Assembly: GCA_003996215.1 (NCBI GenBank) | Contig: QJPP01002923.1 | Coordinates: 62,001-126,000, forward strand | Direction: 5' to 3' | Length of the DNA: 64,000 nt | Source: Jaltomata sinuosa | Lineage: Eukaryota > Streptophyta > Magnoliopsida > Solanales > Solanaceae | Shown: positions 10,862-23,061 of the stretch, one piece after another | Layout: each line of letters opens with the position of its first letter | Position numbering within the stretch: position 1 is the first letter of the stretch | The notes under the pieces: generated by a model | The model's database searches: none | Seen by the model: only the letters and a program-made list of their open reading frames with translations | What the model was told of the DNA's origin: nothing | Program-made: the position numbers and the translations under genes

Positions 10862-11199
10862 TATAACACCTCAAAAATCCTAAGCTAATACCAGAACCTT
10901 TTCCATGAGTGTAATAATCATTTTCCTAGTGTGGTGAGTGCTTTGGATGTGAATCATGTTCATAAGAAACTCCTATCATCAAGTTAAGTCGCAAGCACCT
11001 CACCAAAGTAAGTTTTCATGTAAGACTAAATTAGGGTCAACTTCAATCGATCATTCCTCCTAAAATTTAAAGAGTTAGGCGGCTTAGTACCCTCTAAATT
11101 AAAGGTTTTTGAGTCTTCTTTCCAACGCAACCGATCGCGTATTAATCCGAGTCCGAAGTAAAAGGTTATGGGCAGTTTACTGCAGAGCTATCAGTGATG

Positions 11200-11720
11200 A
11201 TGGATAGGATGACTGACCATGGTTCCATACTGTGAGTCGTCATTGCTGAACTGAATCTTAAAATTTTCATCTTCAAAACCACTAGTTGGTTCACGACCCA
11301 TAGACCAAAACCACGGTCAGTAAAATGACCCGTGGTTTGTCAAAATTCATCTTTTCTGCCCAATTTCCATGAATAACTTGATGAGTCATCATTTTGAATG
11401 ATGGTCCATCCTATAACCCATTTAATTACCTTTAGAGATGTACCAAGTCCTATAAATTCCACGATTGGGTTGACAACTCATCAACCTATTTCACGACCCA
11501 TTCTTCCACTCTTAATCCCTGAGGATCAGAGGATCCTCATATCTTAAAGTCGGAACCACGAGTCAACAGTACGGTCCGTTGTCCTGAACCACGGACCATA
11601 GAGTGACTCATGGTGTTGAGTTCCAGTAGACTCCTTAAAGTGGAATTTGAAACCACGTATCAGTTGACGGCTCATCCTTTAGGATGACGAACAGTGGACT
11701 GACTCGTGGTCTCTGAAGTC
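11200..11720 (+). repeat. E2 U3 array of short CCACGG/CGTGG blocks
   Basis: Short, imperfect, interspersed blocks such as CCACGG, GGTCCGT, ACGGTCC and ACTCGTGG occur in both orientations over about 0.5 kb. They end some 80 bases upstream of the TATA-like site. They are not a strict tandem repeat. Similar arrays sit at the same place in E1, E5, E6 and E7. Confidence 0.6.
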
Positions 11721-12525
11721 AACTTTTTCTAGCTTTTTCCAAGTTTTAATCTAGGGGTATTTTTGTAATTTCCCACTCTTTTAACTCCTATACTATGTTG
11801 TTATAAGCCTATTTAGGGGGGGTTTATTTCCACTTGACCTAAGTTCTCCCCATTCTTTCAATCAACTTCCAAAAAAGAAAATGAGTTCCATCTTCTCAAG
11901 TTTCAAGTTAGGGTTTCAAGCTCCAAGTTCAAGTCTCCTAAGTCTTTTCAATTCAAGTGGGTTAGCTTCAATCAAGGTATGTGCGTATTCAATAAGGTAT
12001 TTCTTTACCCTTATGCCCAACACCCCAATCTTCTAAATTAAACTTATGGATTTCTAAACTAGGGTTCTTACCCAATTCTTATGGGTCCTTCTAAAATTGT
12101 TTCCTCATGATTCTTTTATGGATTCTAACTCTAAATTGCATGATTTTGCATGGGTTCTTATGAGTGGTTTCTTATTCATAATTTTAAGGCTAATCCTTGT
12201 CTAATTTATGAAACTTGGGTTCTTATCCAAATTGGGGAAAATTGATGAACTTTATTTTCAAAGTGTTAATTCATGACTTCTTATTCATTACTCATGTTTT
12301 AATTGTGGTTCCTTGAATGTTTACAAAATCCCATATGTTGATGATGAATTTTAGCATGACCTCATTGATTTGCATATTTTCAAGCAAAATTGGCATGTTT
12401 AGACAACATGGCCTCTATTATCATGAAATTGCATGCCTAATTCTTTAAGCTATGAAATTAGAAAGAAAGGTATAATTTGAATTATGGTCATGCTATATTT
12501 TAAGACTTATGAATTGAAATTACAT

Positions 12526-12649
12526 GACATCAGATATGTCCCTATATTTTATGAAAGGTTTGGCATCTAGATATGTCTACCTAAGCTATGAACAGATTTT
12601 GACATCAGATATGTCATTAGTTATAATCAGTTTTGGCATCAGATATGTC
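12526..12649 (+). repeat. Four-copy hairpin motif in E2 LTR
   Basis: GRCAT-CAGAT-ATGTC repeats start at 12526, 12564 (with one extra base), 12601 and 12635. GACAT/ATGTC pairs perfectly; GGCAT/ATGTC pairs through a G-T wobble. In E1 the form GGCAT-ATCTG-ATGCC shows the compensating change. They lie in the part of the LTR that would be the RNA leader. Confidence 0.65.
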
Positions 12650-13595
12650 CTAGTATTATATGAGCTATAAGTATATTTTGAGAGTAGTATTGAGTACCGA
12701 GTTGGATTGGGTGAGTGTACCCCTTGTATATACCAGAACTGCTTGCCCCTGTAGGTTCTAAGTCCCCTCTATTGGGCATCAGATGTAGTGATCACGCCAC
12801 AGTCATGCCTCTATACCCTGGAAAGGTATATTGGGTCCGTTCGATGGGGTGTATACATCGGATTCCATATAGCTCAGATGGTCTATGTTTGTTAGAGAAC
12901 CTTGCATATAAACAGTTTCAAGTTTAAAAATGTATTGACTCCTTGCTTTCAGGTTTCAGACTTACTACTTATGATTATGTTTTTAGCTTATGATATTGCA
13001 TTGAGTCATTATATTACAGATTTTACTATTACCATATGATTTCAGCTTCAAGGATAATTTAAGCATGTTTTATCACAAATTATGCATGATCTCAACTTTA
13101 AACACCCTATCAAGTATATTTTTAGCATGACCAATGAATATTTCACATACTCGGTACATCCTATTATATTGACGCATATCTTGCACTGCATCCTTTGATG
13201 ATGCAGATTCAGGTGTTCCTTCTCAGACCCGAGGCTAGAGCTTCCAGGCTACTTTATGTCAGCTGTTGGTGAGTCCTCTTAGATCGAAGACTAGTTATGT
13301 TCTTAGTTAGTGTTAGCTATAATATTTTTCTATAGTTTGAGTTATCTAGGGTCTTGTCCTAGAAACTCTTTATGTCATGAGTAGAGGCTTTTCAAACATA
13401 GACAACTTTTGAGTCTCTTTCTGGATTTTGTATTCCTATTTGACTTGATTATCCATTTATGTGATTCCAGATTTATCTATTATGCTTCCGCTTATCTTTT
13501 GTTATGCTTGAGAATGTTATGACCAAGGGTTAGCTTGGGGTACTTATGGTCCTAAGACCCGTATTACGTCTAAGGGGTAACCTCGGGGCATGACA

Positions 13596-15448
13596 ATTGA
13601 AGTAATAATGGGGAAATAATTGGATATTATGGAAATTTTGATCCATACCTCTTTCGGGAACAAAAAAGTAAACAAATTGTTGGGTTTTTTTTTCTTCTCA
13701 AGTCCGGAGCCCACTGTTTGTTTTATTTTGTTGTTGATTATAGGAAATTAGTTCGTTGCAATTGGTTTAGGGTGACAAGATTAATGGATTATTTAGTGTA
13801 GTGACGATATGGGTTGTGTAATTCGCAAAGAATTAACGTCAAATATGACTACTGTGAGGTTAAGGGATTAAGTATGAATTGATGTGAGGCTAGTGAGACA
13901 CTACCCAACCCTTATATTTTTGTTTTAACCATGGGTCCTGTACATATAGGTATAAATTGTATAGTTAATGTTGGGTACAAGAAAATAATAGTAAAGTTTC
14001 AGGTTATATGATTGAATATTGAGTAGGTGATCTTCGGGTCCGGGTTAGAAGTATAGTAATATGAATATCTCAAACTCATTTACTAATGAATAATATATAT
14101 TTGATAGATTGGAAACGTTCTAATGCTTTACAAAAGGAAAAGGCGAAGTCTTGAGGGTTCGTGACGCGTTGTTCGACTTTCGAGGTATGTTAAGACTTTC
14201 TAGACTTCGTTGAAGGATATTTTACTAATAAAAGATTAAAATTAAAATAGAGAATGGGTAAAGGTGAAATATGGGGGTCTCGTATCCGTGGTGTGACGGG
14301 CATTGGTATGAGTACTGGTGTTATAAAAAGGAAAATTTTATTACTATATGATATATGGGCATTAGATGATGCATTGTTGACTTGGTTGATTTCCTTGTGT
14401 GTTCATGATTCTCCACCTAATCTGTATATTTGTGATAGTCGAGGTGAATGTATTTCCTGTCAGTTATTTGATCGAATGAGATCCATCATCATCCCCTATT
14501 CTATTGATATTATATCATGCACATGCATTGGCATTGACTTTGAGTGTGAGTAAAAATTGGGCACGTGGAGATCGTACGTGCTACGATTATTCTATGATTA
14601 TGAGTTGGGAACGTGGAGATCGTCTGTGTTGGGGATTGATTGATTTGTGATAGCACGTAGAGACCGTCCGTTCTGGTATATGCATCTCGCAAGTACCTCA
14701 TGGGTCACAAACTCTCGATGTTTTGCCGATGAGTATCGTGTATATACGATTGAGATATTACTGAGCATTTGAGGCATATCATCTCATTACATGGCATTGT
14801 ATCACATTACATCCTCCATACTTGTTTGATTATGTGCTAAATTGATATTTTAATATTTCCTGGCAATTGATCATCCCTACTATGGAGAAAACTTGACTGT
14901 TGATTATAGTGTAGACTTTTAAAAAATTGAAATTGATTTCTTACATGAGTCCTGGCACTACTTTTTCATTGTCGGTCTATGATACATACTGGGAACCTGT
15001 GGTTTCGTACTCATACTATGCTTGTTGTACTCTTTTGTGGTGCAAATTCAGTTCTGAACACTAGCGCATCTCGTGGAGTTTCTTGAGTCCGAGATTGGAT
15101 TATCCTGGAATTGTGGTGAGCTGTTTGGATGTTTGGCTGTTCCGCAGCCCACACCTTCATCTATATTTCATTTATTCTATCATTTAGTAATCAGATAGGG
15201 TATTTGCATTCAGACTTGTCACTTTTGTTTTCACACTTGAATCTTATTGTAGAAGCTCTTGTACTTATGACACCAAATCTTAGGTGGTATTTTTGTTTTC
15301 TGCACATACTTTGAAGGACTTCGTATTTAGTCTATCCATTTACTTTTTCGTTCAATTATTTGATTGTATTCGTAAGAGTTATTGGGTTGGCTTACCTATC
15401 GGTTTGGAATATAGGTGCCATCATGACTTATGATTTTGGGTTGTGACA
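13596..15448 (+). repeat. E3 5' LTR, right part (cut by E2)
   Basis: This matches 21207-23061, the E3 3' LTR, with few differences. It ends TTGTGACA at 15448, directly before a perfect primer site. Its left part lies beyond E2 and E1, outside the window. Confidence 0.9.
14560..14675 (+). repeat. Three-copy CACGTGGAGATCGT motif in E3 LTR
   Basis: Three spaced units of the form GSCACGTGGAGATCGTMCGTG start near 14561, 14608 and 14652. GCACG at the start pairs with CGTGC at the end in the best units, so each could fold as a hairpin, and the first contains a CACGTG G-box core. The second LTR has the same three units at 22177, 22225 and 22273. Confidence 0.6.
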
Positions 15449-15451
15449 ATT

Positions 15452-15463
15452 TGGTATCAGAGC
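15452..15463 (+). promoter_or_regulatory. E3 primer binding site (initiator Met tRNA)
   Basis: TGGTATCAGAGC, a perfect complement of the 3' end of initiator methionine tRNA, starts three bases after the LTR end. It is where reverse transcription would start. Confidence 0.93.
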
Positions 15464-15646
15464 ACTAGGTTCACCGGTCTCACGAGTACAAGAGCAATGT
15501 CTAGTAGAGTCTTGCGGATCAGTATGATGACATCCATACCTATCTTTGAGAGGCTATAGGGCATTTAGGAAACTTCTATTCTTTCATCCCTTATCGTGCA
15601 TACATGACTCATTGGATCCTAATCTTGTTGTCTTATTCTCCCAGAG

Positions 15647-17163
15647 ATGGTGAGGACTCTTTCATCCGCGACCGGAGATTAGGAGCCTGTACCTACACTT
15701 GCACCTGTTGTTCGGGGCACTATACGAGGTAGAGGCAGGGAGAGAGGTTGAGGTAGAGGCCGTGTGGCATCACCTGTTGGGGGTCAAGTATCGATAGCCG
15801 CTCAGGGTCCTACTAGAGCACTATCTCCTAACCCAGAGGTGGCTCACAGGGATGAGCCAGTTCATGTAGAGGAGTATGGACCAGCTCAGGTTCCACCTAG
15901 TTTCATCCCTACTCCAGTGCTTCAGGATACTTTAGTTCGTTTGTTGGGATTTCTTGAGAGGATGGCTCAGGCGGGCATATTACATGTTGCCTCCGATGGT
16001 TCACAGACTTGTATTGGAGGTCAGACTCCAGACCAGATGGTTGCTCCAGGGTTTTAGACTTCAGGCACTCATCCAGCTGCTGTTGTAGCTCCCCGTTTAG
16101 ATGGTGGAGTATTTTCAGGTATTACATTGCATATGGCCAATAGTCCTGTCATGACTGTGGATGAGAAGAAGATGTTTGAGAGGTTTCGGATGATGAATCC
16201 TCCGACTTATACTGGTGATTTGAGTGAGGATGCGTATGAGTTCATAGTCAGTTGTCATGAGAGGTTGCACAACTTGGGATTAGTAGAGTCTCACGGAGTT
16301 GACTACCAAGTATTTCAGATGACCGGTCCTGCCAAACAGTAGTGGAGAGATCATATTGATAGTATGCCAGGCTGATCATCTCCACTTTCATGGGCTCAGT
16401 TTACTTAGGTGTTTCTAGATAAGTTTGTTCCAAGCAGTGAGAAGGAGCGGAAGAGGGATGAGTTTGAAAAACTAGAGCAGGAGGGTATGTCAGTTGCCGA
16501 GTATGAGAGTAAATCCATGCCCTGGCTAGATACGCATTGATGATACTTCCTACCGAGACTGAGAGAGTGAGGAGGTTCGTTAAGGGGTTGATTTTTCTGA
16601 TTCGTATGGATGTCTCTCAGGTTGCTTCTTCCGAGGCTGCATTTCAGAAGATGGTAGATGTTGCCAAGGATGTTGAGATGATTCATCGTGAGGGAATTGA
16701 GCAGCGCGGGGGAAAAAGGGCCCGTTATTCAGGTGATTATGGTCGTTCTCCACCTAGGATCTGAGGTTACTCAGGGAGGGGTTATCACCCTCAGTCGAGA
16801 AGACCTATTCATGCTGCTATGCTAGCGTCGGAGGTTGACTATATGGGGCATAGCACTTCCAGTTTGATACAGACCTCACAGGGCTCATCATCTAAACCTT
16901 CAGGCCATGGAGAGCATTCTGATCATTCAGGTTCCTCTCATTAGTCTGGACATCGTAGGGGTTGTTTTGAGTATGGTGACATGGGACATTTTGTGAGGGA
17001 TTTCAAAAGGACCAGACGTGGTGGATCTCATCAGGGTTCTCAGGCTTTGACTTTAAGGATTCCACAGCTTCTGACTGGTAAGGGTGAACAGAGTGGCAGA
17101 GGTGGCTCTCATTCAGGTAGGGGTGGTTCTCATTCAGGTAGAGGTGGTTCTGATTCTGGATGA
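15647..17163 (+). pseudogene. E3 gag (capsid and zinc knuckle), broken
   Basis: The frame starts at ATG 15647 (MVRTLSSATGD) and is soon hit by a TAG; stops also interrupt it near 15749 and 16055. The capsid domain (about 16127-16720) is recognisable from MFERFRMMNPPTYTGD, FLDKFVPSSEKERKRDEFEKL and MSVAEYES, with stops at about 16340 and 16372. The zinc knuckle near 16965 reads CFEYGDMGHFVRDF: both the second and the last Cys are lost. A glycine/serine-rich tail of repeated GRGGSHS units (17095-17160) follows. In the autonomous family this protein forms the cytoplasmic virus-like particle. The domain order is normal for Tekay/Del chromoviruses, and the copy is inactive. Confidence 0.85.
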
Positions 17164-17210
17164 GGTGCTGGCTTCATAGTCTAATGGCGGTCGTGCTCAG
17201 TGTAATGCTT

Positions 17211-17662
17211 TTCTGTGTAGGGAAGAGGCAGAGGCTTCAGATGCTGTTATCACAGGTATTATTCCAGTTTGTCATCGATCATCTATAGTATTATTTGATC
17301 CAGGATCTACCTATTCTTATGTGTCTACATACTTTGCTTCGAGTCTGGATATGTTATGTGAATCGCTTGAGTCGCCTGTGCATGTTTCTATTCCTATTAG
17401 GGATTCCGTAGTGCTAGATCGGGTATATAGAGCATGTGTAGTTACTTTGATGGGATATGACACTGAAGCAGACTTGAAGGTCTTAGATATAGTAGACTTT
17501 GATGCTATTCTTGGGATGGACTGGTTATCTCCTTATCATGCAATTTTGAACTGTCATGCCAAGATAATTACATTAGCTATGCCGGAGATTCCTAGAGTAG
17601 AGTGGAGAGGTTCTCTTAGCCACGCTCCAAAAAGGGTGATATCTTTTATTAGGGCTCATTGA
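17211..17662 (+). pseudogene. E3 aspartic protease domain
   Basis: This is the retropepsin-type protease of the polyprotein. LFDPGSTYSYVS near 17293 contains the active-site D-[ST]-G motif in mutated form (DPGS), with the usual hydrophobic flanks. The later ILGMDWLSPYHAILNCHAK (about 17500-17560) is the conserved end of the domain in plant gypsy elements. The frame is open from 17321 to 17662 and then stops, just before the RT region. Confidence 0.8.
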
Positions 17663-19298
17663 TTGGTAGAAAAGAGGTGTTTGGCATATTTGGCACATGT
17701 TCAGGATACTAGCATAGAGACTCCAGTGCTTGATTCTATTCTGGTGGTGAGTGAGTTTTTTGAGGTATTTTGACGGACCTAACAAGTCTTCCACCGGATC
17801 ATGACATAGATTTTTGTATTGATTTGGAGCTGGGCACCCAACCCATTTCTATTCTGCCATATCGGATGGCACCAACCGAGTTGAAAGAGTTGAAGGGACA
17901 GTTGCAAGATATGTTGAGCAAGGGTTTTATTAGACCGAGTATATCTCCTTCGGGTGATCCAGTTTTATTTGTGAAGAAGAAGGATAGATCTATGCGTATG
18001 TTAATTGACTATCGGCAATTGAACAAGGTTACCATTAGGAACAAGTATCCAATACCTCGTATTGATGATTTATTTGATCAGCTGCAGGGTGCTCAGTTTT
18101 CTCAAAGATTGACTTGAGATCCGATTATCATCAATTGAAGATTAGGGTGGAAGATATCCCTAAGACAGGTTTCTGGATGCGCTATGGCCATTATGAATTT
18201 TTGGTGATGTCCTTTGTGCTGACTAATGCTCCAACAACTTTTATGGACTTGATGAATGGGATATTCAGACCGTACTTGGATTCCTTTGTTGTTCTTTTCA
18301 TCGATGATATATTGATATACTTACGTAGTAAGGAGGAGCAAGAGAAACATTTGAGGATTGTGCTTGAAATTCTAAAGAAGAAGAAGAAGAAGCTCTATGA
18401 AAAGTTTTCAAAGTGTGAGTTTTGGCTCAGTTCAGTGACATTCTTGGGGCATGTAGTGTCCAAGGAGGGCATTATGGTGGATTCTAAGAAGATTGAGGCA
18501 GTTCGGGATTGGGTTAGACCTTCTTCAGTTACTGAGATTCGGAGTTTCTTAGGCCTTGCAGGTTATTATCGGCGATTTGTGGAGGGGTTCTCATCCATTG
18601 CATCTCCATTGACTAGATTGACCCAAAGGGAAGTTGTTTTTCAGTGGTCTGATAAATGCGAGGCAAGCTTTCTGAAGCTCAAGACTTTATTGACTACTGC
18701 TCTGATTTTTACCTTACCTGTAGAGGAAGAGGGTTTTACTGTATATTGTGATGCTTCTCGAATTGGTCTTGGTTGTGTGTTGATGCAAAAGGGAAAGGTG
18801 ATAGCATATGCTTTGAGACAGTTGAAGGTTCACGAGAAAAACTACCCAACTCATGACTTGGAGTTAGCAGCGGTAGTGTTTGCATTGAATATTTGGAGGC
18901 ATTACCTTTATGGTGTGCATTATGAGGTGTTCACAGATCATCGTAGTCTACAGCATATATTCAACCAGAAAGATCTTAATTTGAGGCAGCGGAGATGGTT
19001 GGAGTTGCTCAAAGACTATGACATGACTATCCTTTATCATCCAGGCAAGGCAAATATTATGGCAGATGCTTTGAGTCGAAAGGCAGTAAGTATGGGTAGT
19101 TTAGCTTTGTTACAGGTGGGAGAGCGTCCATTGGCTATGGATGTCCAGTCTTTAGCTAACAGCTTTGTGAGGCTTGATATTTCAGATTTTGGTAAGGTTT
19201 TTGCTTACATGGAGGCGAGGTCGTCCTTATTAGAGGAGATTCAGGTTCACCAGTTTGATGATGGGAATTTGTGTAAGATTCGAGATAGGGTGTTATGA
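17663..19298 (+). pseudogene. E3 reverse transcriptase and RNase H
   Basis: The RT begins DIDFCIDLELGTQPIS, PYRMAPTELKELK and continues through the fingers motif (LIDYRQLNKVTIRNKYPIPRIDD) to a one-base frameshift at about 18110. The next frame (18114-19298, 394 codons) holds the palm with FIDDILIY in place of the usual Y[VI]DD, then FLGHVVSKEGI and LGLAGYYRRFV. The RNase H domain follows: VYCDASRIGLGCVLM, ELAAVVFALNIWRHYLYG, VFTDHRSL and the tail ADALSRK. The long second frame is well preserved, so this copy is not very old. Confidence 0.92.
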
Positions 19299-19319
19299 GG
19301 ATAAGCGAAGGAGGTGATC

Positions 19320-20690
19320 CTAGATGATGAGGGAGTTTGAGGATCAAGGGTCGTATTTGTGTCCCTCGAATAGGTGATTTGACTAGACTGATCATGGAAG
19401 AAGCCCATAGTTTGAGGTATTCTATTTATCCAGGATCTACTAAGATGTACCATGATTTGAAGTAACATTATTGGTGGTGTCGGATGAAGAGGGACATAGT
19501 AGATTTTGTATCTCGATGTTTGAATTGTCAGTAAGTAAAATATGAACACCAAAATCCTGGAGGTGTGACTCAAAGGATGCCCATACCTGAATGAAAGTGG
19601 GAGCGGATTGCAATAGACTTTGTGGTAGGATTGCGATGAACCTTGGGTAAGTTTGATTCTATATGGGTCATAATGGACCGATTGACCAAGTCTGCACATT
19701 TTATACCTGTTCAGGTTACCTATAATTCAGAGAAGTTAGCCAGGATATACATTCGAGAGATAGTTCGCTTGCACGGGGTGCCTTTTCAGATCGGGGCACA
19801 CAGTTTACATCTCATTTCTGGCGGTCTATGCAGAAGGAGTTAGGTACTCGGGTGGATCTTAGTACAACCTTTCACCCTCAAACTGATGGTCAATCAGAGC
19901 GGACTATTCAGGTTCTTGAGGATATGTTGCGAGCATGCGTGATCGATTTTGGTGGTAATTGGGATGAATTTTTGCCTTTAGAAGAGTTTGCATATAATAA
20001 TAGTTACCACTCGAGCATTGAGATGGTACCGTTTGAGGCTTTGTATGGTAGGAGATGTCGATCTCCAATTGGTTGGTTTGACGCATTTGATGTTAGGCCG
20101 TGGGGCATAGATTTATGCGGGAGTCCTTAGACAAGGTCAAGTTGATTCAGGATAGGCTTCTCATGGCTCAGAGTAGGCAGAAGAGTTATGCAGATCGAAA
20201 GGTTCGTGATTTGGAGTGTATGGTTGGTGAGCGGGTTCTATTAAAGGTTTCACCCATGAATGGTGTGATGAGATTTGGGAATAAGGGCAAGTTAAGCTGG
20301 AGGTATATTGGTCCCTTTGAGATTGTTCAGCGCGTTGGTGAGGTGGCTTACGAGTTAGCTTTGCCACCCAGTTTGTCGGGTGTTCACCCTGTGTTTCATA
20401 TTTCTATGTTGAAAAAGTATCATCAGGATGGCTCTCATGTGATTCAGTGGGATTCAGTGTTAGTTGATCAGAATTTGACTTTTGAGGAGGAGCCGGTAAC
20501 CATCTTGGATAGGAAAATTCGAAAGCTAAGGTCGAAGGAAATTGCTTCAGTAAAGATTTAATGGAAGCATCGTCCGATTGAGGAGGCTACTTGGGAGACC
20601 GAGTCGGACATGCGAATCAAATATCCTCAACTTTTTGAGCATTCAGGTACTTTCCATTCTTTTATCGTTCGAGGACGAACGTTTGTTTAA
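19320..20690 (+). pseudogene. E3 integrase with chromodomain, broken
   Basis: The H2C2 zinc domain is visible near 19390-19530 (HSLRYSIYPGSTKMYHD... CLNCQ) with in-frame stops. The catalytic core follows with IAIDFVVGL (first Asp) and TKSAHFIPV. The second Asp region near 19790 is damaged by a frameshift (QIGAHSLHLISG instead of SDRGxQFTS). The third motif, DGQSERTIQVLEDML (19900), keeps the catalytic Glu. A further frameshift near 20100 leads into the C-terminal frame with GPFEIVQRVGEVAYELALP and HPVFHISMLKKY. The chromodomain-like tail reads RKIRKLRSKEI, one TAA (at about 20559), then EEATWETESDM and KYPQLF. Chromodomains of this class are known to guide integration to heterochromatin. The copy is inactive. 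Confidence 0.88.
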
Positions 20691-20701
20691 GTGGTAGGTG
20701 A
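20666..20701 (+). promoter_or_regulatory. E3 hairpin and 3' end priming region
   Basis: CGTTCG-AGGA-CGAACG (20666-20681) is a perfect 6-bp stem. Compared with E2, both partners of the second base pair have changed (A-T to G-C), which keeps the pairing. A purine-rich run, AAGTGGTAGGTGA, precedes the LTR start at 20702. Confidence 0.8.
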
Positions 20702-23061
20702 TGTAACGATCCGTTAGGTCATTTTGAGCTCTAGAATTCCTTTTCCGTATAAGGCCTTTCTCGTAAATCCTTTTAGGGAAAATTTAAACTATTCGTTTAA
20801 CTACGATTATTTACTTAATGAGTGATTTTTAAATAATTAAATTAGTTGATGGATAATGGACCAAAACCTTTAAAAATATAATTTGGCTGAAATTAGGAGT
20901 GGGTCATACCCACTACTAAGCTAGGGTAGTAAATAAGGAAAAGTTGTTCATACTTTCAACTTTCAAAAAAAAAGGGGAACACAGACGAGAGTGATTTCAA
21001 AGGTGAAGACGAGGGTTCTGGTAAGTCTTGGCAACTCTAAATCTTATTATTTACATTGGATTATTGGAGGGGCATCAATAAGTTTTATTGTTATTATAAA
21101 ATTTTGGGGTGGAAAGTAATTGAGTTGGAACAAATTTAATGCAGCAAAGTGGTTCTTGCATTATTTTAGGTTATAATGAGAATCTATGGGTAATGATTGC
21201 ATGATGATTGAAGTAATGATGGGGAAATAATTGGATATTATGGAAATTGTGATCCATACCTCTTTCGGGAACAAAAAAAGTAAACAAATTGTTGATTTTT
21301 TTTTTCTTCTCAAGACCGGAGCCCACTGTTTGTTTTTTTTGTTCTTGATTATAGGAAATTAGTTCGTTGCAATTGGTTTAGGGTGACAAGATTAATGGAT
21401 AATTTAGTGTAGTGACGATATGGGTTGTGTATTTCGCAAGGAATTAACGTCAAATATGACTACTATGAGGTTAAGGGATTAAGTATGAATTGATGTGAGG
21501 CTAGTGAGACACTACCCAACCCTTATATTTTTGTTTTAACCGTGGGTCCTGTACATATAGGTATAAATTGTATAGTTAATGTTGGGTACAAGAAAATAAT
21601 AGTAAAGTTTCAGGTTATATGATTAAATATTGAGTAGGTGATCTTCGGGTCCGGCTTAGAAGTATAGTAATATGAATATCTCGAACTCATTTACTTATGA
21701 ATAAAATAATAGTATTTACTTATGAATAATAAATTGAAGTATAGTATAGTAATATGAATATCTCAAAGTCTTGAGGTTTCGTGATGCGTTGTTCGGCATT
21801 CCAGGTATGTTATGACTTCTTAGACTTTGTTGAAGGATATTTTACTAATAAAAGATTAAAATTAAAATAGAGAATGGGTAAGGGTGAAAGATGGGGGTCT
21901 CGTATCCGTGGTGTGACGGGCATTGGTATGAGTACCGGTGTTATAAAAAGGGAAATTTTATTACTATATGATATATAGGCATTAACTGATGCATTGCTGA
22001 TTTGGTTGATTTCCTTGTGTGTTCATAATTCTCCACCTAATCCGTATATTTGTGATAGTCGAGGTGAATGTATTTTCTGTCAGTTATTTGATCGAATGAG
22101 ATGAATCATCATCCCCTATTCCATTGATAATATATCATGCGCATGCATTGGCATTGACTTTGAGTGTGAGTAAAGATCGGGCACGTGGAGATCGTACGTG
22201 TAATGATTGTTCTATGATTATGAGTTGGGCACGTGGAGATCGTCCGTGCTGGGGATTGATTGATTTGTGATAGCACGTAGAAACCGTCTGTGCTGGTATA
22301 TGAACCTCGCGAGTCCCCCATGGGTCACGAACTCTCGATGTTTTGCTAAGGAGTATCGTGTATATACGATTGAGAGATTACTGAGCATTTGAGGCATATC
22401 ATCTCATTACATGGCATTTTATCGCATTACATCCTCCATACTTGTTTGATTATGTGCTTAATTGATATTTAAATATTTCGTGGCAATTGATCATCCCTAC
22501 TTTGGAGAAAACTTGACTGTTGATTATAGTGTAGACTTATAAAAAAATTGCAACTGATTTCTTACATGAGTCCTGGCACTACGTTTTCATTGTTGGTCTA
22601 TGATACATACTGGGTACCTGTGGTTTCGTACTCATACCACACTTGTTGCACTCTTTTGTGGTGCAGATTCAGTTTTGAACACTAGCGCATCTTATGGAGC
22701 TTCCTGAGTCCGAGCTTGGATTATCTTGGAGTTATGATGAGCTGCTTGACTGTTCCGCAGCCCACACCTTCATCTATATTTCATTTATTCTGTCATTTAG
22801 TAATCAGACAGGATATTTGCATTCAGACTTATCACTTTAGTTTTCACACTTGAATCGTATTGTAGAAGCTCTTGTACTTATGACACCAAAACTTGGGTGG
22901 TATATTTATTTTCCGCACTTACTTTGAAGGACTTCGTATTTAGTCTATCTGTTTACTTTTTTATTCAATTGTTTGATTGTATTCATAAGAGTTATAGGGT
23001 CGGCTTACCTATCAATTAGGAACATAGATGTCATCAGGACTTATGATTTTGGGTTGTGACA
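20702..23061 (+). repeat. E3 3' LTR, complete (2.36 kb)
   Basis: The LTR starts TGTAACGATCC and ends TTGTGACA. Its sequence from 21207 on matches the E3 5' LTR. It differs from the E1/E2/E5/E6 LTR type: no CCACGG array, but a triple G-box-like motif (22177-22295). The right flank, TACAG (23062), belongs to E8. Confidence 0.9.

Larger units (their letters stand above)
10862..13595 (+). repeat. E2 3' LTR, complete (2.7 kb)
   Basis: The LTR starts TATAACACC (mutated from TGTAACACC) and ends GGGGCATGACA. U3 (11200-11720) carries many short CCACGG/CCGTGG/ACTCGTGG blocks, followed by a conserved stretch with a TATA-like TATAAG at 11802. The transcribed part has four 15-base hairpin motifs (12526, 12564, 12601, 12635). 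The right flank, ATTGAAGTAAT, is the interior of the E3 5' LTR, so E2 sits inside E3; the target duplicate would start at 13596 (ATTGA), but its left copy is outside the window. Confidence 0.9.

Noticed and set aside
14254..14553. A 99-codon frame in the E3 5' LTR
   Set aside because: It is not kept open at the equivalent place (21874-22170) of the 3' LTR, so it is a chance frame in LTR sequence.
15452..15463. tRNA-like sequences at the primer sites
   Set aside because: Only about 12 bases complementary to a tRNA 3' end are present; there is no cloverleaf, so these are primer binding sites and not tRNA genes.
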